DNA of 64,000 nt from Minwuia sp. (GTDB taxonomy: Bacteria; Pseudomonadota; Alphaproteobacteria; Minwuiales; Minwuiaceae). The stretch is from assembly GCA_029210175.1 (NCBI GenBank), contig JARGPL010000015.1, forward strand, positions 310,001 to 374,000, in the 5' to 3' direction. This document shows, piece by piece, positions 27,321-37,451 of this stretch (within the stretch, counting starts at the first letter, position 1; the number at the start of each line of letters is the position of its first letter). The position numbers and the translations under genes were made by a program. The notes under the pieces are model-generated. The model was not told where the DNA came from and did not search any database. It worked only from the letters and a program-made list of their open reading frames with translations.

Positions 27321-28340
27321 ATGAATTCTGACGAAACCAGAATCGCACCGCCGGGAACGATATCGAACGACGTGGGCGACATGCGGGCTGACCGGGATGA
27401 CCGACCGGTCGCGCATGGTGGCGCGCCGATGCTGCGTGCCGATGCCAGTCAGGACGCCCTTGTCCGTATGGTATCCAGCCCCGAAACGGTCACGGGCCGG
27501 ATTTCACCCTGGGCGCTCATCTTTCAGTCGTGGCGGCTGTTCCTCGCCAATCTGGATGTCTTTCTTGCACTGATGTGGCGCCCGTTCGCCATCACGGCAC
27601 TGGCCGCATATTGTGCCGTCGAGCTGGTGCCATTCCTGGGCGTTGACCTGACGACGATGCTCTACACGCTGGTCGCCATGATCGTTGTCATCCCGGTGAT
27701 CACGGCCTGGCACCGGATGATCCTGCTGGGGTCCGACAATCCGGAAGCGCGCGTGACCTATCGTGTCGGACAGGCCGAATGGGCCTATCTGCGCGGTGCC
27801 GCGCTGCTCTATGGCCTGGGGTATGTCATCGGCCTGCTGGTGGAACAGCTCTATGGTCCGCTGATCGGCGGCCCGCTGCTCTGGGCCGCGCGGGAGGGTT
27901 GTGACGTCGGCGGGCTGATATCCACCTACGGCCCGGCGGTTGTGCACTGGACCGCCGTCGCGGTCATCGTCGGGTTTCTGGTGGCCCGGTTCTTCCTGGT
28001 CCTGCCGGCCGCTGCGGTGGGGCTGCCGTTCAGCTTTTCCCAGTCGGCATCTGTCACCCGGGGGCAGGGGCTTCGGCTGATCATGGCCTACCTGATGGCC
28101 AGCCTGCCTGCGTTCGGCCTGGCGTTCCTGTTCGACCCGCCGGAGGTCGTGCTTTCCAGCGGGGGGACCTCGGACGCCCAGTTCCTGAACATGGTTCTTG
28201 CCATCCTGCCGCGCATCCTGCTCTACACGATCGCCGTGGGAATCCTGTCGCTGGCGTTTGAGCGACTGGTGGGCGTGCCAAGCCGTTTGCGCCGCAAGGT
28301 GCTGGCCGATGTGCAGGCGATCAACGGGCCAATGAGATAG
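27321..28340 (+). CDS. Polytopic membrane protein of unknown function
   Basis: A 339-residue protein with a charged N-terminus of about 60 residues followed by around six hydrophobic segments, for example TTMLYTLVAMIVVIPVITAW and FLVARFFLVLPAAAVGLPFS. The stretch WHRMILLGSDNPEARVTYRVG resembles cytoplasmic loops in alphaproteobacterial proteins of unknown role. No catalytic motif is visible. It sits between the petABC terminator and mtnP; the 58-base gap to mtnP would allow co-transcription. Confidence 0.75.
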   Translation: MNSDETRIAPPGTISNDVGDMRADRDDRPVAHGGAPMLRADASQDALVRMVSSPETVTGRISPWALIFQSWRLFLANLDVFLALMWRPFAITALAAYCAVELVPFLGVDLTTMLYTLVAMIVVIPVITAWHRMILLGSDNPEARVTYRVGQAEWAYLRGAALLYGLGYVIGLLVEQLYGPLIGGPLLWAAREGCDVGGLISTYGPAVVHWTAVAVIVGFLVARFFLVLPAAAVGLPFSFSQSASVTRGQGLRLIMAYLMASLPAFGLAFLFDPPEVVLSSGGTSDAQFLNMVLAILPRILLYTIAVGILSLAFERLVGVPSRLRRKVLADVQAINGPMR

Positions 28341-28398
28341 GACACTGGCAGCGGGCAATTTCTGCGCCGTACGGTACATGCGGAGTGTGAGGGGACAG

Positions 28399-29280
28399 AT
28401 GACGGAACAATCGGAAGTCGTGATCGGCGTATTGGGTGGCAGTGGGATCTATGGCATGGATGCCCTGCAGGACACGGATTGGAAGCGCATCGAAAGTCCG
28501 TTCGGCACACCGTCGGATGAGGTGCTGACCGGCCGCCTGCACGGCGTGCGAATGGTGTTCCTGCCCCGACATGGCCGCGGCCACCGGATCAGCCCGACGG
28601 AAATCAACTACCGCGCCAACATCGACGTCCTGAAACGTGCTGGCTGCACCGACGTCATCTCGGTATCCGCCTGCGGATCGTTTCGGGAGGAACTGGCGCC
28701 AGGCAGCTTCGTCATCATCGACCAGTTCATTGATCGCACCTTTGCGCGTGAGAAATCCTTCTTCGGATCGGGCCTGGTGGCCCATGTCTCCATGGCCGAT
28801 CCGGTCTGTTCTCGCCTGGGCGATGCGCTGGAGGCGGCAGCCGTCGAATGCGGCATCGACCATGCACGCGGTGGCACCTATCTGGCGATGGAAGGGCCGC
28901 AGTTCTCGACCCGGGCGGAAAGCTTCCTCTACCGCGACTGGGGCTGTTCCGTCATTGGCATGACCAACATGCCGGAAGCCAAGCTGGCGCGTGAGGCAGA
29001 GCTTTGCTACGCGACGGTCGCGATGGTGACGGACTATGACTGCTGGCGCGCAGGCGATGCCCATGTGGATGTGGAGGCTGTCCTGCAAGTCCTGCACGGC
29101 AACGCAAGCAAGGCGCAGGATCTGCTGTCGACCGTCGTGCCAAAGCTCGCCAACCGTCCGGATACCTGCACCGTCGGGTGTGACCGGGCGCTGGAAGTCG
29201 CCCTGATCACGCCGCCGGACGCCCGTGACGAGGCCATCGTCAACCGCCTGGATGCCGTGGCTGGCCGCGTTCTTTCCTGA
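28399..29280 (+). CDS. mtnP: S-methyl-5'-thioadenosine phosphorylase
   Basis: A 293-residue purine-nucleoside phosphorylase-fold enzyme that splits methylthioadenosine to adenine and methylthioribose-1-phosphate. [13 protein letters not shown], the [20 protein letters not shown] phosphate/base site, [10 protein letters not shown] and [13 protein letters not shown] are all as expected. ATG 28399 has GAGGGGA just upstream; the ATG at 28378 is less likely. apt follows after 23 bases, so adenine released here can be salvaged at once. Confidence 0.95.
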   Translation: MTEQSEVVIGVLGGSGIYGMDALQDTDWKRIESPFGTPSDEVLTGRLHGVRMVFLPRHGRGHRISPTEINYRANIDVLKRAGCTDVISVSACGSFREELAPGSFVIIDQFIDRTFAREKSFFGSGLVAHVSMADPVCSRLGDALEAAAVECGIDHARGGTYLAMEGPQFSTRAESFLYRDWGCSVIGMTNMPEAKLAREAELCYATVAMVTDYDCWRAGDAHVDVEAVLQVLHGNASKAQDLLSTVVPKLANRPDTCTVGCDRALEVALITPPDARDEAIVNRLDAVAGRVLS

Positions 29281-29303
29281 AGTCATCGGAGACCTTGCCC
29301 GCA

Positions 29304-29837
29304 ATGAATGACGAGATTCGCGACCATATCCGCACGATCCCCGACTATCCGAAGCCCGGCATCATGTTCAGGGACGTGACGACGCTGTGGAATGACGCGC
29401 GCGGGTTTCGTACGGCCATTGACCGGCTGGTACAGCCCTATGCCGGCGTCCGCATCGACAAGGTCGCCGGGATAGAGGCCAGGGGGTTCGTGCTCGGGGG
29501 CGCGGTTGCGCATCAGCTTTCGGTCGGCTTCGTGCCGATCCGCAAGCAGGGAAAGCTGCCCGGGGCCACGATCGGGCAGGACTATGACCTGGAGTACGGC
29601 ACCGACCGTGTGGAGATACACACGGATGCCATTGCACCGGGCGAGAATGTGCTGGTCGTGGACGACCTGCTGGCCACCGGCGGCACGGCAGAAGCTGCCG
29701 TGAAACTGATCCGCCAGGCGGAAGGCACGGTGGTCGGCTGCTGCTTCATCGTCGACCTGCCGGATCTGGGCGGCATGAAACGACTGCAGGACCTGGGTCT
29801 CAGTGTCATGGCACTCTGTGCCTTCGAAGGGGAGTAA
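29304..29837 (+). CDS. apt: Adenine phosphoribosyltransferase
   Basis: A 177-residue purine-salvage enzyme making AMP from adenine and PRPP. The PRPP-binding loop is [14 protein letters not shown], and [21 protein letters not shown] and [13 protein letters not shown] are typical. ATG 29304 ([20 protein letters not shown]) is preferred to TTG 29295. It lies directly after mtnP, a logical pairing for methylthioadenosine salvage. The next frame starts inside its last codons. Confidence 0.95.
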   Translation: MNDEIRDHIRTIPDYPKPGIMFRDVTTLWNDARGFRTAIDRLVQPYAGVRIDKVAGIEARGFVLGGAVAHQLSVGFVPIRKQGKLPGATIGQDYDLEYGTDRVEIHTDAIAPGENVLVVDDLLATGGTAEAAVKLIRQAEGTVVGCCFIVDLPDLGGMKRLQDLGLSVMALCAFEGE

Positions 29838-30732
29838 GCGAACGTCAGACGCGAAGGATGTTTCAGGCGTACTGCGCGGCATCGATCATCTGGTCCATGC
29901 GGTGAATGATCTGGAGGCCTGCGCCTCCGCCTTCCGCAAGCTTGGATTCACGCTGACCCCGCGTGGTCGGCACCGGAACATGGCCACCGGCAATTACTGC
30001 ATCATGTTCCCCGACGACTATATCGAACTGATGGGCATTGTTGCGCCGGACAAGCCGGACCGGGGCCTGCGCGATCGCATGGCGGTTCAGGGCGAGGGTC
30101 TCGACCGGTGTGCCTTCGCCGTCGCGGATGTCGATGCGGCTGTCGCCACCCTGTCGGAGGCCGGGTTCAAGACCCGTGGCCCGCTGGAACTGCGCCGCCC
30201 GCTGGAACTGCCGGAAGGGGAGGTGGAACCCCGGTTTCGCCTGATCCATTTCGATGGCGGGGAGATGCCGTTGCTGAACGGCTTCATCTGCTACCACGAC
30301 ACGCCGGAGATCACCCGACGCCCCGAATGGCTTACACATGCCAACGGTGTCACGCGTGTGGTCGGCCTATTCGGTGTCGCCGACGATGCGACCACCGTTC
30401 AACCGCAGTGGGAGCGGATCCTTGGCAAGTCAGCCGTGTCGGCGTCCCAATCCGGCATCCACCTCAGTGTCGGCACACATCGGATCGACATCATTCATCG
30501 GGAGAATTTCTCGACAGTCCTGCCCGGCGTCCCAGCCTCTGACCTGCCTGCTGGTGCCCGCATCCGAAACAGGTGGAACAGTGGTGGTCTTCCGGGAAGG
30601 CCAGGAACAGATACCCGACACCTGGCAGATGATCGCTGGCGTGCGGGTGCACACGGGCGTGGTCGCGCCATCGGGGTTCGGTCTAAGATCAGGCATCACA
30701 GCTTGTCGGCCGGGGAGGGCCTTGAACAATGA
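29803..30732 (+). CDS. VOC/glyoxalase-like protein with a probable C-terminal frameshift
   Basis: About 309 residues as read. The N-terminal two thirds are a good glyoxalase-like domain: [20 protein letters not shown], then [14 protein letters not shown] and a second half with [15 protein letters not shown]. From about 30555 onward the frame becomes Arg/Gly-rich ([20 protein letters not shown]) and unlike the family, whereas a +1 frame reads [16 protein letters not shown], a plausible family ending. The start is uncertain: GTG 29803 or GTG 29818, both inside apt. The 3' end overlaps the enoyl-CoA hydratase start (ATGA at 30729). Substrate unknown. Confidence 0.7.
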   Translation: MSWHSVPSKGSKRTSDAKDVSGVLRGIDHLVHAVNDLEACASAFRKLGFTLTPRGRHRNMATGNYCIMFPDDYIELMGIVAPDKPDRGLRDRMAVQGEGLDRCAFAVADVDAAVATLSEAGFKTRGPLELRRPLELPEGEVEPRFRLIHFDGGEMPLLNGFICYHDTPEITRRPEWLTHANGVTRVVGLFGVADDATTVQPQWERILGKSAVSASQSGIHLSVGTHRIDIIHRENFSTVLPGVPASDLPAGARIRNRWNSGGLPGRPGTDTRHLADDRWRAGAHGRGRAIGVRSKIRHHSLSAGEGLEQ

Positions 30733-31577
30733 GTGACCTTGAAACAGTCCTGTATGAGCGTCCGTCGGATCACATTGCCCGGATCGTGCTGAACCGGCCC
30801 GATGCCCGCAACGCCCAGAACACCCAGATGCTCTATGACCTGAACACCGCGTTCGACCGTGCGGCGCAGGATGATGCGGTGAAGGTGATCATGCTGGCAG
30901 GCAATGGCCCGCATTTCTCCTCCGGTCATGACCTGCGGGAGGCGAACGGCTACGACAACATGGATGACCATGACACTGTCGGCACCTGGTGTGGCTGGCA
31001 CTGTGCCGGGGCCGAAGCGCAGATGGCGCGGGAGAAGGAAATCTATATCGGGTTCTCCGAACGCTGGCGCAATATCCCGAAGCCGACGATCGCCGAGGTA
31101 CAGGGCAAGGTCATTGCCGGCGGGCTGATGCTGATCTGGCCCTGCGATATCATCATCGCTGCGGCAGGATCCATGTTCCTGGACAACACCGTCGGCATGG
31201 GCGTCGGTGGTGTCGAATACTTCGGACATCCGTGGGAAGTGGGTGCCCGCAAGGCCAAGGAGATGCTGTTTACCGCCGACTGGCTGAGTGCTGAAGACGC
31301 CAAGGCGCTCGGCATGGTCAATCACGTGGTGCCCGCCGCCGAATTGTCCGACTTCGCCATGTCGATGGCGGAACGCATCGCCGCAAAGCCGCTGTTCGCG
31401 CTGAAACTGGCGAAGGAAGCGGTCAATGCCGCGCAGGACTGTTCTGGTCGACTGAATGCCATGCAGACAGCCTTTGCCTTGCATCACATTGCCCATAGCC
31501 ACAACATGCAGGTGCACGGCATGCTCGTTGATCCCACAGGGCTGTCGCCCGCCGTTAAGGGAAAAGAAAATATTTGA
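30729..31577 (+). CDS. Enoyl-CoA hydratase/isomerase family (crotonase) protein
   Basis: A 282-residue crotonase-fold protein. The CoA/oxyanion segments are HFSSGHDLREANG and the later VQGKVIAGGLMLIWPCDIIIAA; the catalytic-glutamate pair is not obvious by eye, so hydratase, isomerase or hydrolase remain possible. It overlaps the VOC gene by ATGA at its start and the kinase by TTGA at its end, so three unlike proteins are translated as a chain. Cytosolic; probable acyl-CoA degradation. Confidence 0.92.
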   Translation: MSDLETVLYERPSDHIARIVLNRPDARNAQNTQMLYDLNTAFDRAAQDDAVKVIMLAGNGPHFSSGHDLREANGYDNMDDHDTVGTWCGWHCAGAEAQMAREKEIYIGFSERWRNIPKPTIAEVQGKVIAGGLMLIWPCDIIIAAAGSMFLDNTVGMGVGGVEYFGHPWEVGARKAKEMLFTADWLSAEDAKALGMVNHVVPAAELSDFAMSMAERIAAKPLFALKLAKEAVNAAQDCSGRLNAMQTAFALHHIAHSHNMQVHGMLVDPTGLSPAVKGKENI

Positions 31578-33040
31578 CTGATAGGGTCAGCGGACACCAA
31601 GACGGCGTTCGAAGGCTGCGTTTTTTGAAGTCCCAACAGGAAATCGTTGAACGGCACAGGGCTGCGCTTACCAAGGTCTTTTGCGCCTTCCGGGATCCGG
31701 AGATCGAGCGGCGTTTCGATCTGAACAGATGGCCGACGGTGCGCCGCAAGATTCGCTTTGTGGCGGTCACCATAATGACCGTGACCTGGCCACTGACGTT
31801 CGTGGACTTCTTGAACCTTGGTTTCTCATCGACCTTCATCCTGATCTGCTGCACCAGAGGCGTTGAACTGTTGTCTGCCGTTGGCCTGTTCTGGGTCACG
31901 CGGAAACAGGAGCGATCTGGTGCCGCTTTCGTACTGGTATTCACGCTTGGCATGGCAGTCTTCGTGCAGACCCTGATCAACGCGATGCTCTATCAGCACA
32001 TTCTGGAAAGCGTCCTGTTGCAGCAGTTGCTCGTCGGCATCTTTGCATTGATCTACTATCCTTTGCCCTTGAGGCTTGTTTCGCCGGTGGTCTTCGGGCT
32101 GTTCGCGATCTCTATCATGATTTTCAGCGGTGAGGACACCTTTGCGGACCCCGAACTGGGCCGCATGACGATCTGGGGAACAGCAGGTCTGATTCTGGGA
32201 CTCTATACGGCGCGGCAGCTCAATCGGGCGGAGAGGCTGAATTTCCTGGAACTCCACAAGCGCGACCTCGCCGAGGAACAGCTTGTTGCCGCCCGGACCG
32301 AGGCCGAATCTGCCAATCGCGCCAAGTCCGAATTCCTGGCCAACATGAGCCACGAACTGCGGACCCCGCTGAACGCGGTAATCGGCTTTTCCGAGATGAT
32401 GAGCCACAAGGTATTCGGGCCACTGGGGAACAGCCGCTATGAGGAATATGCCAACGACATCGGCACCAGTGGCCGCCATCTGCTGTCGCTGATTGATGAA
32501 GTGCTGGACTTCACAAAGATCGAGGCCGGCAGGCAGGAGCTGACGCTGCAGTGGCTCGATCTGGGCCTGATTGCCAATGCAGTTTCCCGGATGCTGGCCC
32601 CACAGGCGATCGACGCGCAGATACGAGTTTCGGTACATACGGCAGAAGAACCGGTGATGGTGCTGGCCGATGACCGGGCCGTACGACAGATCCTGCTCAA
32701 CCTGGCATCGAACGCGATCAAGTTCACGCATCCGGGCGGGCAGATTGACATCACGATCAACCGTACGCCGGACGGGGCGGGCATCGTGATTGTTCAGGAC
32801 ACAGGAGTTGGCATCCCCGATTCGGAAATGGAACGCATTCTCCGCCCCTTTGAACAGGTGGAGGGCGTCACCACGCGGTCAAAGCCTGGTTGGGGCCTTG
32901 GCCTGTCGATTGTCAGCTTGCTGGTACGTCTGCATGGCGCAGCGATGCAGATAGACAGCCAGCATGGGGAGGGGACGCAGGTGTCGATCACCTTCCCCAT
33001 CCCCGACCCTGCCGAGGATCAGACAAGAGGCGTTGCCTGA
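31574..33040 (+). CDS. Membrane-bound sensor histidine kinase, orphan
   Basis: A 488-residue kinase. Five or six hydrophobic segments occupy residues 55-210 (MTVTWPLTFVDFLNLGFSS, then LLSAVGLFWVT and YTARQLN). The dimerisation helix carries the phospho-acceptor His260 in ANMSHELRTPLNAVIG. The ATP domain has the N-box ILLNLASNAIKF, the G1 DTGVGIPD and a G2 variant GWGLGLSI. TTG 31574 overlaps the hydratase stop; a second TTG at 31625 would drop 17 residues. No response regulator adjoins. The sensed signal is unknown; the GFSEMMSHKVFGPLG segment is typical of alphaproteobacterial hybrid-less kinases. Confidence 0.9.
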   Translation: MTDRVSGHQDGVRRLRFLKSQQEIVERHRAALTKVFCAFRDPEIERRFDLNRWPTVRRKIRFVAVTIMTVTWPLTFVDFLNLGFSSTFILICCTRGVELLSAVGLFWVTRKQERSGAAFVLVFTLGMAVFVQTLINAMLYQHILESVLLQQLLVGIFALIYYPLPLRLVSPVVFGLFAISIMIFSGEDTFADPELGRMTIWGTAGLILGLYTARQLNRAERLNFLELHKRDLAEEQLVAARTEAESANRAKSEFLANMSHELRTPLNAVIGFSEMMSHKVFGPLGNSRYEEYANDIGTSGRHLLSLIDEVLDFTKIEAGRQELTLQWLDLGLIANAVSRMLAPQAIDAQIRVSVHTAEEPVMVLADDRAVRQILLNLASNAIKFTHPGGQIDITINRTPDGAGIVIVQDTGVGIPDSEMERILRPFEQVEGVTTRSKPGWGLGLSIVSLLVRLHGAAMQIDSQHGEGTQVSITFPIPDPAEDQTRGVA

Positions 33041-33049
33041 TCCGATCCG

Positions 33050-35458
33050 TCAGCCGCGCAGCGTTGCCCCGGTTGTCTTGGCCATATTGGCGACGATCCT
33101 GGCAGCGACGGCATCGATCTCTTCATCCGTCAGGGTCCGGTCAACCGGTTCCATCCGAACCGACATGGCAACGGACTTCGCGTCCGCACCGATGTTCTCA
33201 CCCTCATAGAGGTCGAAGATCTCGACACCGGTGATCAGATTCTTGTCGGCCCCCCGCGCCGCGCGGATCATGTCGGCAACAGCCGTGTCACGCCCCACGA
33301 CAAACGCGAAGTCACGCGAAACCGCCTGGAAATCCGAAACAATCAGCGGTGGACGGGTGGTCTTGCGGCCCGCCTTCGGCTGTGGAATGGCTTCCACGAA
33401 CACCTCGAACGCAACCACAGGCCCCTTGATGTCGAGCGCTTCCAGAATGGACGGATGCACCTCACCGAACTGGGCCAGTCGCAACTTCGGCCCCAGCTGG
33501 ATGACACCCGACCGGCCCGGATGAAACCATTCCGGTGCGCCACGGGCGACCTGAACCTTGGTCGTATCGACGCCCAGGGAACGCAGGACGGCCTCAGCGT
33601 CGGCCTTGGCATCGAACGCGTCCACGGCACGGGGCGCAGACGCCCAGTGACGGGCGCCCATGCGCCCGCGCCGGACACCACTGGCAAGCGTGTCCTGACC
33701 TGTGGGGCTGTCATCGCGGTACTGCGGACCGACTTCGAACAGGGCGATGTCGCCATTGCCCCGGGCCGCATTGCGACCTGCGGCCGTGATCAGGTTCGGC
33801 AGCAGCGAAGGCCGCATGCAGTCAAGATCAGCCGAGATCGGGTTGGCCAGGCGCAATGATGCATCACCACCGCCAAACAGCTCCGCCTGTGCGCCCGGAA
33901 TGAACGACCAGGTGACACATTCAAACATGCCCCGACCAGCCAGAACCCTGCGCGTGGTGCGCACATTGCGCTGACCGACGCTCAGGGACGGTGTCGCCAC
34001 ATCGCTCACGCGCGGCAACTGGACAGTCTCGATGCGGTCATAGCCGAAGATGCGGACCACATCTTCCACCAGGTCCGCCTCCCCATCCACATCAATGCGC
34101 CAGCTCGGCACGCTGACCTGCATGGCCTCACCGTCACCGGAAACACCAAAGCCGAGATCTGTCAGGATGCGCCGGGTCTCCGCCTCGGGTACCTGGACCC
34201 CGCCGAGCGAGGCGATACGGCTCTGGCGCAGACGTACGGTGCGGCTCTGGTCCGGGATTGTTCCCGTCTGGACAATGTCGCTGGCCTCACCGCCACACAG
34301 TTCCATGACCAGCCGGACGGCCACATGGATGCCCCAGGCAACGCTCTCAGGATCAACACCGCGTTCGAAGCGATAGCGGGCATCGGAATCAATGCCATGC
34401 CGGCGGCCAGTCTGTGCGGTCCTGATCGGGTCGAACCAGGCGCTTTCGACGAAGACATTCACCGTTTCCGCCGAACAGCCATTGGCAGCCCCGCCCATGA
34501 CACCGCCGAAACCGTGTGCACCAGCGTCATCGGCGATGACACATTCCGTACCCGCCATCTCGTAGGTCTTGTCGTCCAGAGCCTCGAAGCTTTCGCCCGC
34601 CCGTGCCAGGCGCACCTGCAGGTCGCCCTGCACCTTGTCGGCATCAAACACGTGCAAGGGGCGGCCAAGGTCATAGGTCACGAAGTTGGTGATATCCACC
34701 AGGGTCGAGATCGGGCGCAAGCCGATGGCGCGCAGACGCTGCTGCAGCCACTCCGGGCTGGGGCCATTCCTGACACCGCGGACGTAGCAGCCGTGAAACA
34801 CGGGGCAGGCATCCGCAGTCGCCGCGTCATCGAATGCGAACCTGACCCCGATGGGGGAGGGGAATGCACCCGTTACCGGTTCGCGGTTGAATGGTTTCAG
34901 CTTGCCCAGGCCCGCCGCCGCCAGATCCCGCGCGATGCCGTGAATGCCCAGGCATTCCTGACGGTTCGGCGTGATCGCAACCTCGATAACCGGGTCATCC
35001 ATGCCCATGACAACCGCAAACGGTTGCCCCACCGGCGCGTCAGCGGGGAGTTCGATGATACCGTCATGTTCGTTGGACATGCCCATCTCCCGCTCGGACA
35101 CCAGCATGCCATTGGACTCGACGCCCCGGATCTTCGTCGGCTTCAGGGTCAGGCCGGTGCCGGGTATGGTCAGACCGGAGCGGGCAAAGACACCCTTCAT
35201 GCCCGTACGCGCGTTCGGGGCGCCACAGACAACCTGTTCGATGCCATTGCCCGTATCGACCTTGCAGACCCGCAGACGGTCCGCATCCGGGTGCTGCACG
35301 GCTTCGATCACGTGAGCCACCGTGTAATCCGCCAGTTCGGCAGCGCGGTCCGTCACGCCTTCGACTTCCAGCCCGACCGCGGTCAGGGTCTCAAGCACTT
35401 TGTCGAGCGGAGCATCCGTCTCCAGATGCTCCTTCAGCCAGCCGAGGGTGAGTTTCAT
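33050..35458 (-). CDS. pheT: Phenylalanine-tRNA ligase beta subunit
   Basis: An 802-residue subunit that with PheS charges tRNA-Phe. The N-terminus [15 protein letters not shown], the tRNA-binding domain (residues about 40-155, with [20 protein letters not shown]), the B5 region and the C-terminal anticodon-binding domain (residues about 710-802, [16 protein letters not shown]) are all there. The start at 35458 overlaps the pheS stop as ATGA, so the two subunits are coupled. The longer frame to 35617 is antisense within pheS. It converges with the kinase, 9 bases apart. Confidence 0.98.
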   Translation of the reverse strand: MKLTLGWLKEHLETDAPLDKVLETLTAVGLEVEGVTDRAAELADYTVAHVIEAVQHPDADRLRVCKVDTGNGIEQVVCGAPNARTGMKGVFARSGLTIPGTGLTLKPTKIRGVESNGMLVSEREMGMSNEHDGIIELPADAPVGQPFAVVMGMDDPVIEVAITPNRQECLGIHGIARDLAAAGLGKLKPFNREPVTGAFPSPIGVRFAFDDAATADACPVFHGCYVRGVRNGPSPEWLQQRLRAIGLRPISTLVDITNFVTYDLGRPLHVFDADKVQGDLQVRLARAGESFEALDDKTYEMAGTECVIADDAGAHGFGGVMGGAANGCSAETVNVFVESAWFDPIRTAQTGRRHGIDSDARYRFERGVDPESVAWGIHVAVRLVMELCGGEASDIVQTGTIPDQSRTVRLRQSRIASLGGVQVPEAETRRILTDLGFGVSGDGEAMQVSVPSWRIDVDGEADLVEDVVRIFGYDRIETVQLPRVSDVATPSLSVGQRNVRTTRRVLAGRGMFECVTWSFIPGAQAELFGGGDASLRLANPISADLDCMRPSLLPNLITAAGRNAARGNGDIALFEVGPQYRDDSPTGQDTLASGVRRGRMGARHWASAPRAVDAFDAKADAEAVLRSLGVDTTKVQVARGAPEWFHPGRSGVIQLGPKLRLAQFGEVHPSILEALDIKGPVVAFEVFVEAIPQPKAGRKTTRPPLIVSDFQAVSRDFAFVVGRDTAVADMIRAARGADKNLITGVEIFDLYEGENIGADAKSVAMSVRMEPVDRTLTDEEIDAVAARIVANMAKTTGATLRG

Positions 35459-36528
35459 CGGCTCAACCCTCCACCAAGGGACGGCACATCGGTCGGCTGG
35501 AAACCATAGTGGCGCAGCCAGCGGACATCGGATTCGAAGAATGCGCGCAGGTCGGGGATGCCATATTTCAGCATGGCAATGCGATCGATGCCCATGCCCC
35601 AGGCAAAGCCCTGCCATTCCTCCGGGTCCAGCCCGCAGGCGCGCAGCACGTTCGGATGCACCATGCCGCAGCCCAGGATCTCCAGCCAGTCGGTGCCTTC
35701 ACCGATCCGGATCTGTCCCTTGTCGAAGGAACAGCCGATATCGACCTCCGCCGACGGCTCCGTGAAAGGGAAATAGCTCGGGCGGAAGCGCATGCGCACT
35801 TCATCCAGTTCGAAGAAGGCACGGCTGAACGCTTCCAGCGTGCCTTTCAGATGTCCCATGTGCAGGTTCCGGTCGATGACCAGCCCCTCGATCTGATGGA
35901 ACATCGGCGTATGCGTCATGTCGGAATCGGAGCGGTAGGTGCGGCCCGGAATGACGATCCGGTGCGGCGGGTCCTGGGTTTCCATGGTGCGGATCTGCAC
36001 GGACGAGGTATGGGTGCGCAGCAGCATCCGCTCCCCGTCCGCCTTCGGGTCGAAGAAGAACGTGTCGTGCATGTCCCGCGCCGGATGGGCAGGCGGGAAG
36101 TTCAGGGCCGTGAAGTTGTGGAAATCATCTTCGATGTCCGGACCTTCGGCGATGGCAAAGCCCATGTCGGCGAAGATCTCGGTGATCTCGTCGACCACCT
36201 GGCTGACCGGGTGAATGCGCCCTTCGATTTCGGGGCGGCTGGTCAGGGTGATGTCGATCTGTTCGGCACTCAGGCGGGATTCCAGCTCTTCGCGCTTCAG
36301 GGCGCTGCGCCGGTCATCGATGGCCTGATTGAGGGTGTTCTTCAGGGCATTGAGCCGGGGTGCCACGGTCTGGCGCTCCACCGGGTCCATCTTGCCCAGA
36401 CCGCGCATGACTTCACTCAGGCGGCTCTTCTTGCCCAGCGTGGCAACACGCGCGGCTTCCAGGTCAACCAGATTGGCCGCGCCTGAAATCTGGCCGGTCA
36501 GCTCGGCCTCAAGACTCTCGATATCCAT
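35455..36528 (-). CDS. pheS: Phenylalanine-tRNA ligase alpha subunit
   Basis: A 357-residue class II synthetase subunit. [20 protein letters not shown], the motif 2 loop [20 protein letters not shown] and the motif 3 region [20 protein letters not shown] are clear, and the F-P-F-T-E-P substrate-binding region occurs as [12 protein letters not shown]. Normal length. It lies downstream of rplT with 87 bases between, which hold a strong hairpin (36559-36597); pheT follows by a 4-base overlap. Confidence 0.98.
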   Translation of the reverse strand: MDIESLEAELTGQISGAANLVDLEAARVATLGKKSRLSEVMRGLGKMDPVERQTVAPRLNALKNTLNQAIDDRRSALKREELESRLSAEQIDITLTSRPEIEGRIHPVSQVVDEITEIFADMGFAIAEGPDIEDDFHNFTALNFPPAHPARDMHDTFFFDPKADGERMLLRTHTSSVQIRTMETQDPPHRIVIPGRTYRSDSDMTHTPMFHQIEGLVIDRNLHMGHLKGTLEAFSRAFFELDEVRMRFRPSYFPFTEPSAEVDIGCSFDKGQIRIGEGTDWLEILGCGMVHPNVLRACGLDPEEWQGFAWGMGIDRIAMLKYGIPDLRAFFESDVRWLRHYGFQPTDVPSLGGGLSR

Positions 36529-36558
36529 TGTATAACGCTGCTCGCTGTTGGTCCGGCG

Positions 36559-36597
36559 GGAACAGGCCAGAACCGTCTTCAGGTACGGGCCTGTTCC
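36559..36597 (-). promoter_or_regulatory. Intercistronic hairpin between rplT and pheS
   Basis: A perfect 10-bp inverted repeat (GGAACAGGCC at 36559-36568 and GGCCTGTTCC at 36588-36597) with a 19-base loop lies between rplT and pheS. There is no T-run after it on the minus strand and no phenylalanine-rich leader peptide, so it is not an ordinary terminator or Phe attenuator. It may adjust expression of pheST relative to the ribosomal proteins or mark a processing site. Confidence 0.5.
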
Positions 36598-36615
36598 ACC
36601 AGATCAGTCGAGGCG

Positions 36616-37005
36616 TCAGCCGGCGGACTCATCCTTGCCGGCGTACTTTGCCTCGCGGGCGGCCCGGGCCTGATCGACCAGAACCTTGAAGCCGGCCGGG
36701 TCGCGCACGGCGATGTCGGCCATGACCTTGCGATCCACTTCAATGCCGGCGTGCTTCAGACCGTCGATAAACAGGCCATAGTTCATGCCGTGTTCGCGCG
36801 TGGCAGCGTTGATGCGCTGAATCCAGAGCGCGCGGAAATTCCGCTTCTTTACCCGCCGGTCGCGATAGGCGTACTGCAGCGACTTCTCGACCCGTTCCCG
36901 GGCGATGCGGATGGTGTTCTTGCTACGACCCCGGAAGCCCTTGGCCTGTTCCAGGATATCCTTATGACGCGCCCTGCTGGCGACGCCACGTTTTACACGT
37001 GCCAT
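36616..37005 (-). CDS. rplT: 50S ribosomal protein L20
   Basis: A 129-residue L20, slightly longer than usual at the C-terminus. [20 protein letters not shown] and [19 protein letters not shown] are invariant features. It binds 23S rRNA early in 50S assembly and in many bacteria represses its own operon. rpmI ends 20 bases upstream, pheS follows. infC, which often heads this operon, is not adjacent here. Confidence 0.98.
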   Translation of the reverse strand: MARVKRGVASRARHKDILEQAKGFRGRSKNTIRIARERVEKSLQYAYRDRRVKKRNFRALWIQRINAATREHGMNYGLFIDGLKHAGIEVDRKVMADIAVRDPAGFKVLVDQARAAREAKYAGKDESAG

Positions 37006-37025
37006 TTCTCTGCGTCTCCTTCAGG

Positions 37026-37223
37026 TCAGCCGTAAGGCATGTATTTTTTGACGATCTTCGCATCGGCTTCGGACATGATCGTTGTCCCGCGCTGATTGCG
37101 GATCTGCTTCTGGGTACGCTTGATCATGCCATGGCGCTTGCCCGCCTGCTGCATGCGCACCTTTCCGGTGGCTGTAAGGCGGAACCGCTTCTTGGCGCCG
37201 CTCTTCGTCTTCATCTTGGGCAT
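37026..37223 (-). CDS. rpmI: 50S ribosomal protein L35
   Basis: A 65-residue basic protein starting [20 protein letters not shown], the standard L35 N-terminus, with a GAGAGAGG ribosome site. It is the first gene of rpmI-rplT-pheS-pheT. A consensus promoter lies about 107 bases upstream. Normal length. Confidence 0.97.
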   Translation of the reverse strand: MPKMKTKSGAKKRFRLTATGKVRMQQAGKRHGMIKRTQKQIRNQRGTTIMSEADAKIVKKYMPYG

Positions 37224-37329
37224 TTGCTTCCTCTCTCGATGGATGATGCGATCGGCACCTGTTCGGTGCTGCCCGCATCTGCTGAACGGTCGACACGGCA
37301 TGCCCTGCCGGAAGACCGGTGAACGGCGG

Positions 37330-37358
37330 CTTATAGCGGCTGCCTGCGCGGGTTTCAA
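37330..37358 (-). promoter_or_regulatory. Sigma70-type promoter of rpmI-rplT-pheST
   Basis: Read on the minus strand, TTGAAA (37353-37358) and TATAAG (37330-37335) are separated by exactly 17 bases. It gives a leader of about 100 bases before rpmI, long enough for an L20-type autoregulatory structure, although none was identified. Confidence 0.7.
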
Positions 37359-37436
37359 GCGTTGCAACCGGGCCTGCTGGCGGCGGGAGTCGCAATATCT
37401 CCGAAACCGCTGGCTGACGGGCATGAAACATGATAC

Positions 37437-37451
37437 TTTACGTAGCGTAAA
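37437..37451. promoter_or_regulatory. Orphan operator-like dyad TTTACG-N3-CGTAAA
   Basis: Two perfect 6-bp arms separated by TAG. Dyads of this kind are bound by MerR- or TetR-type regulators of acyl-CoA catabolic genes in other proteobacteria, but no such gene lies beside it, and the regulator is not identified. Confidence 0.4.

Noticed and set aside
34325-35509. Long plus-strand frame opposite pheT
   Set aside because: Complete PheT motifs occupy the minus strand; no ribosome site or recognisable domain supports the antisense frame.
36529-36615. Phe-rich leader peptide attenuator before pheS
   Set aside because: No short frame with clustered phenylalanine codons and no T-run after the hairpin were found.
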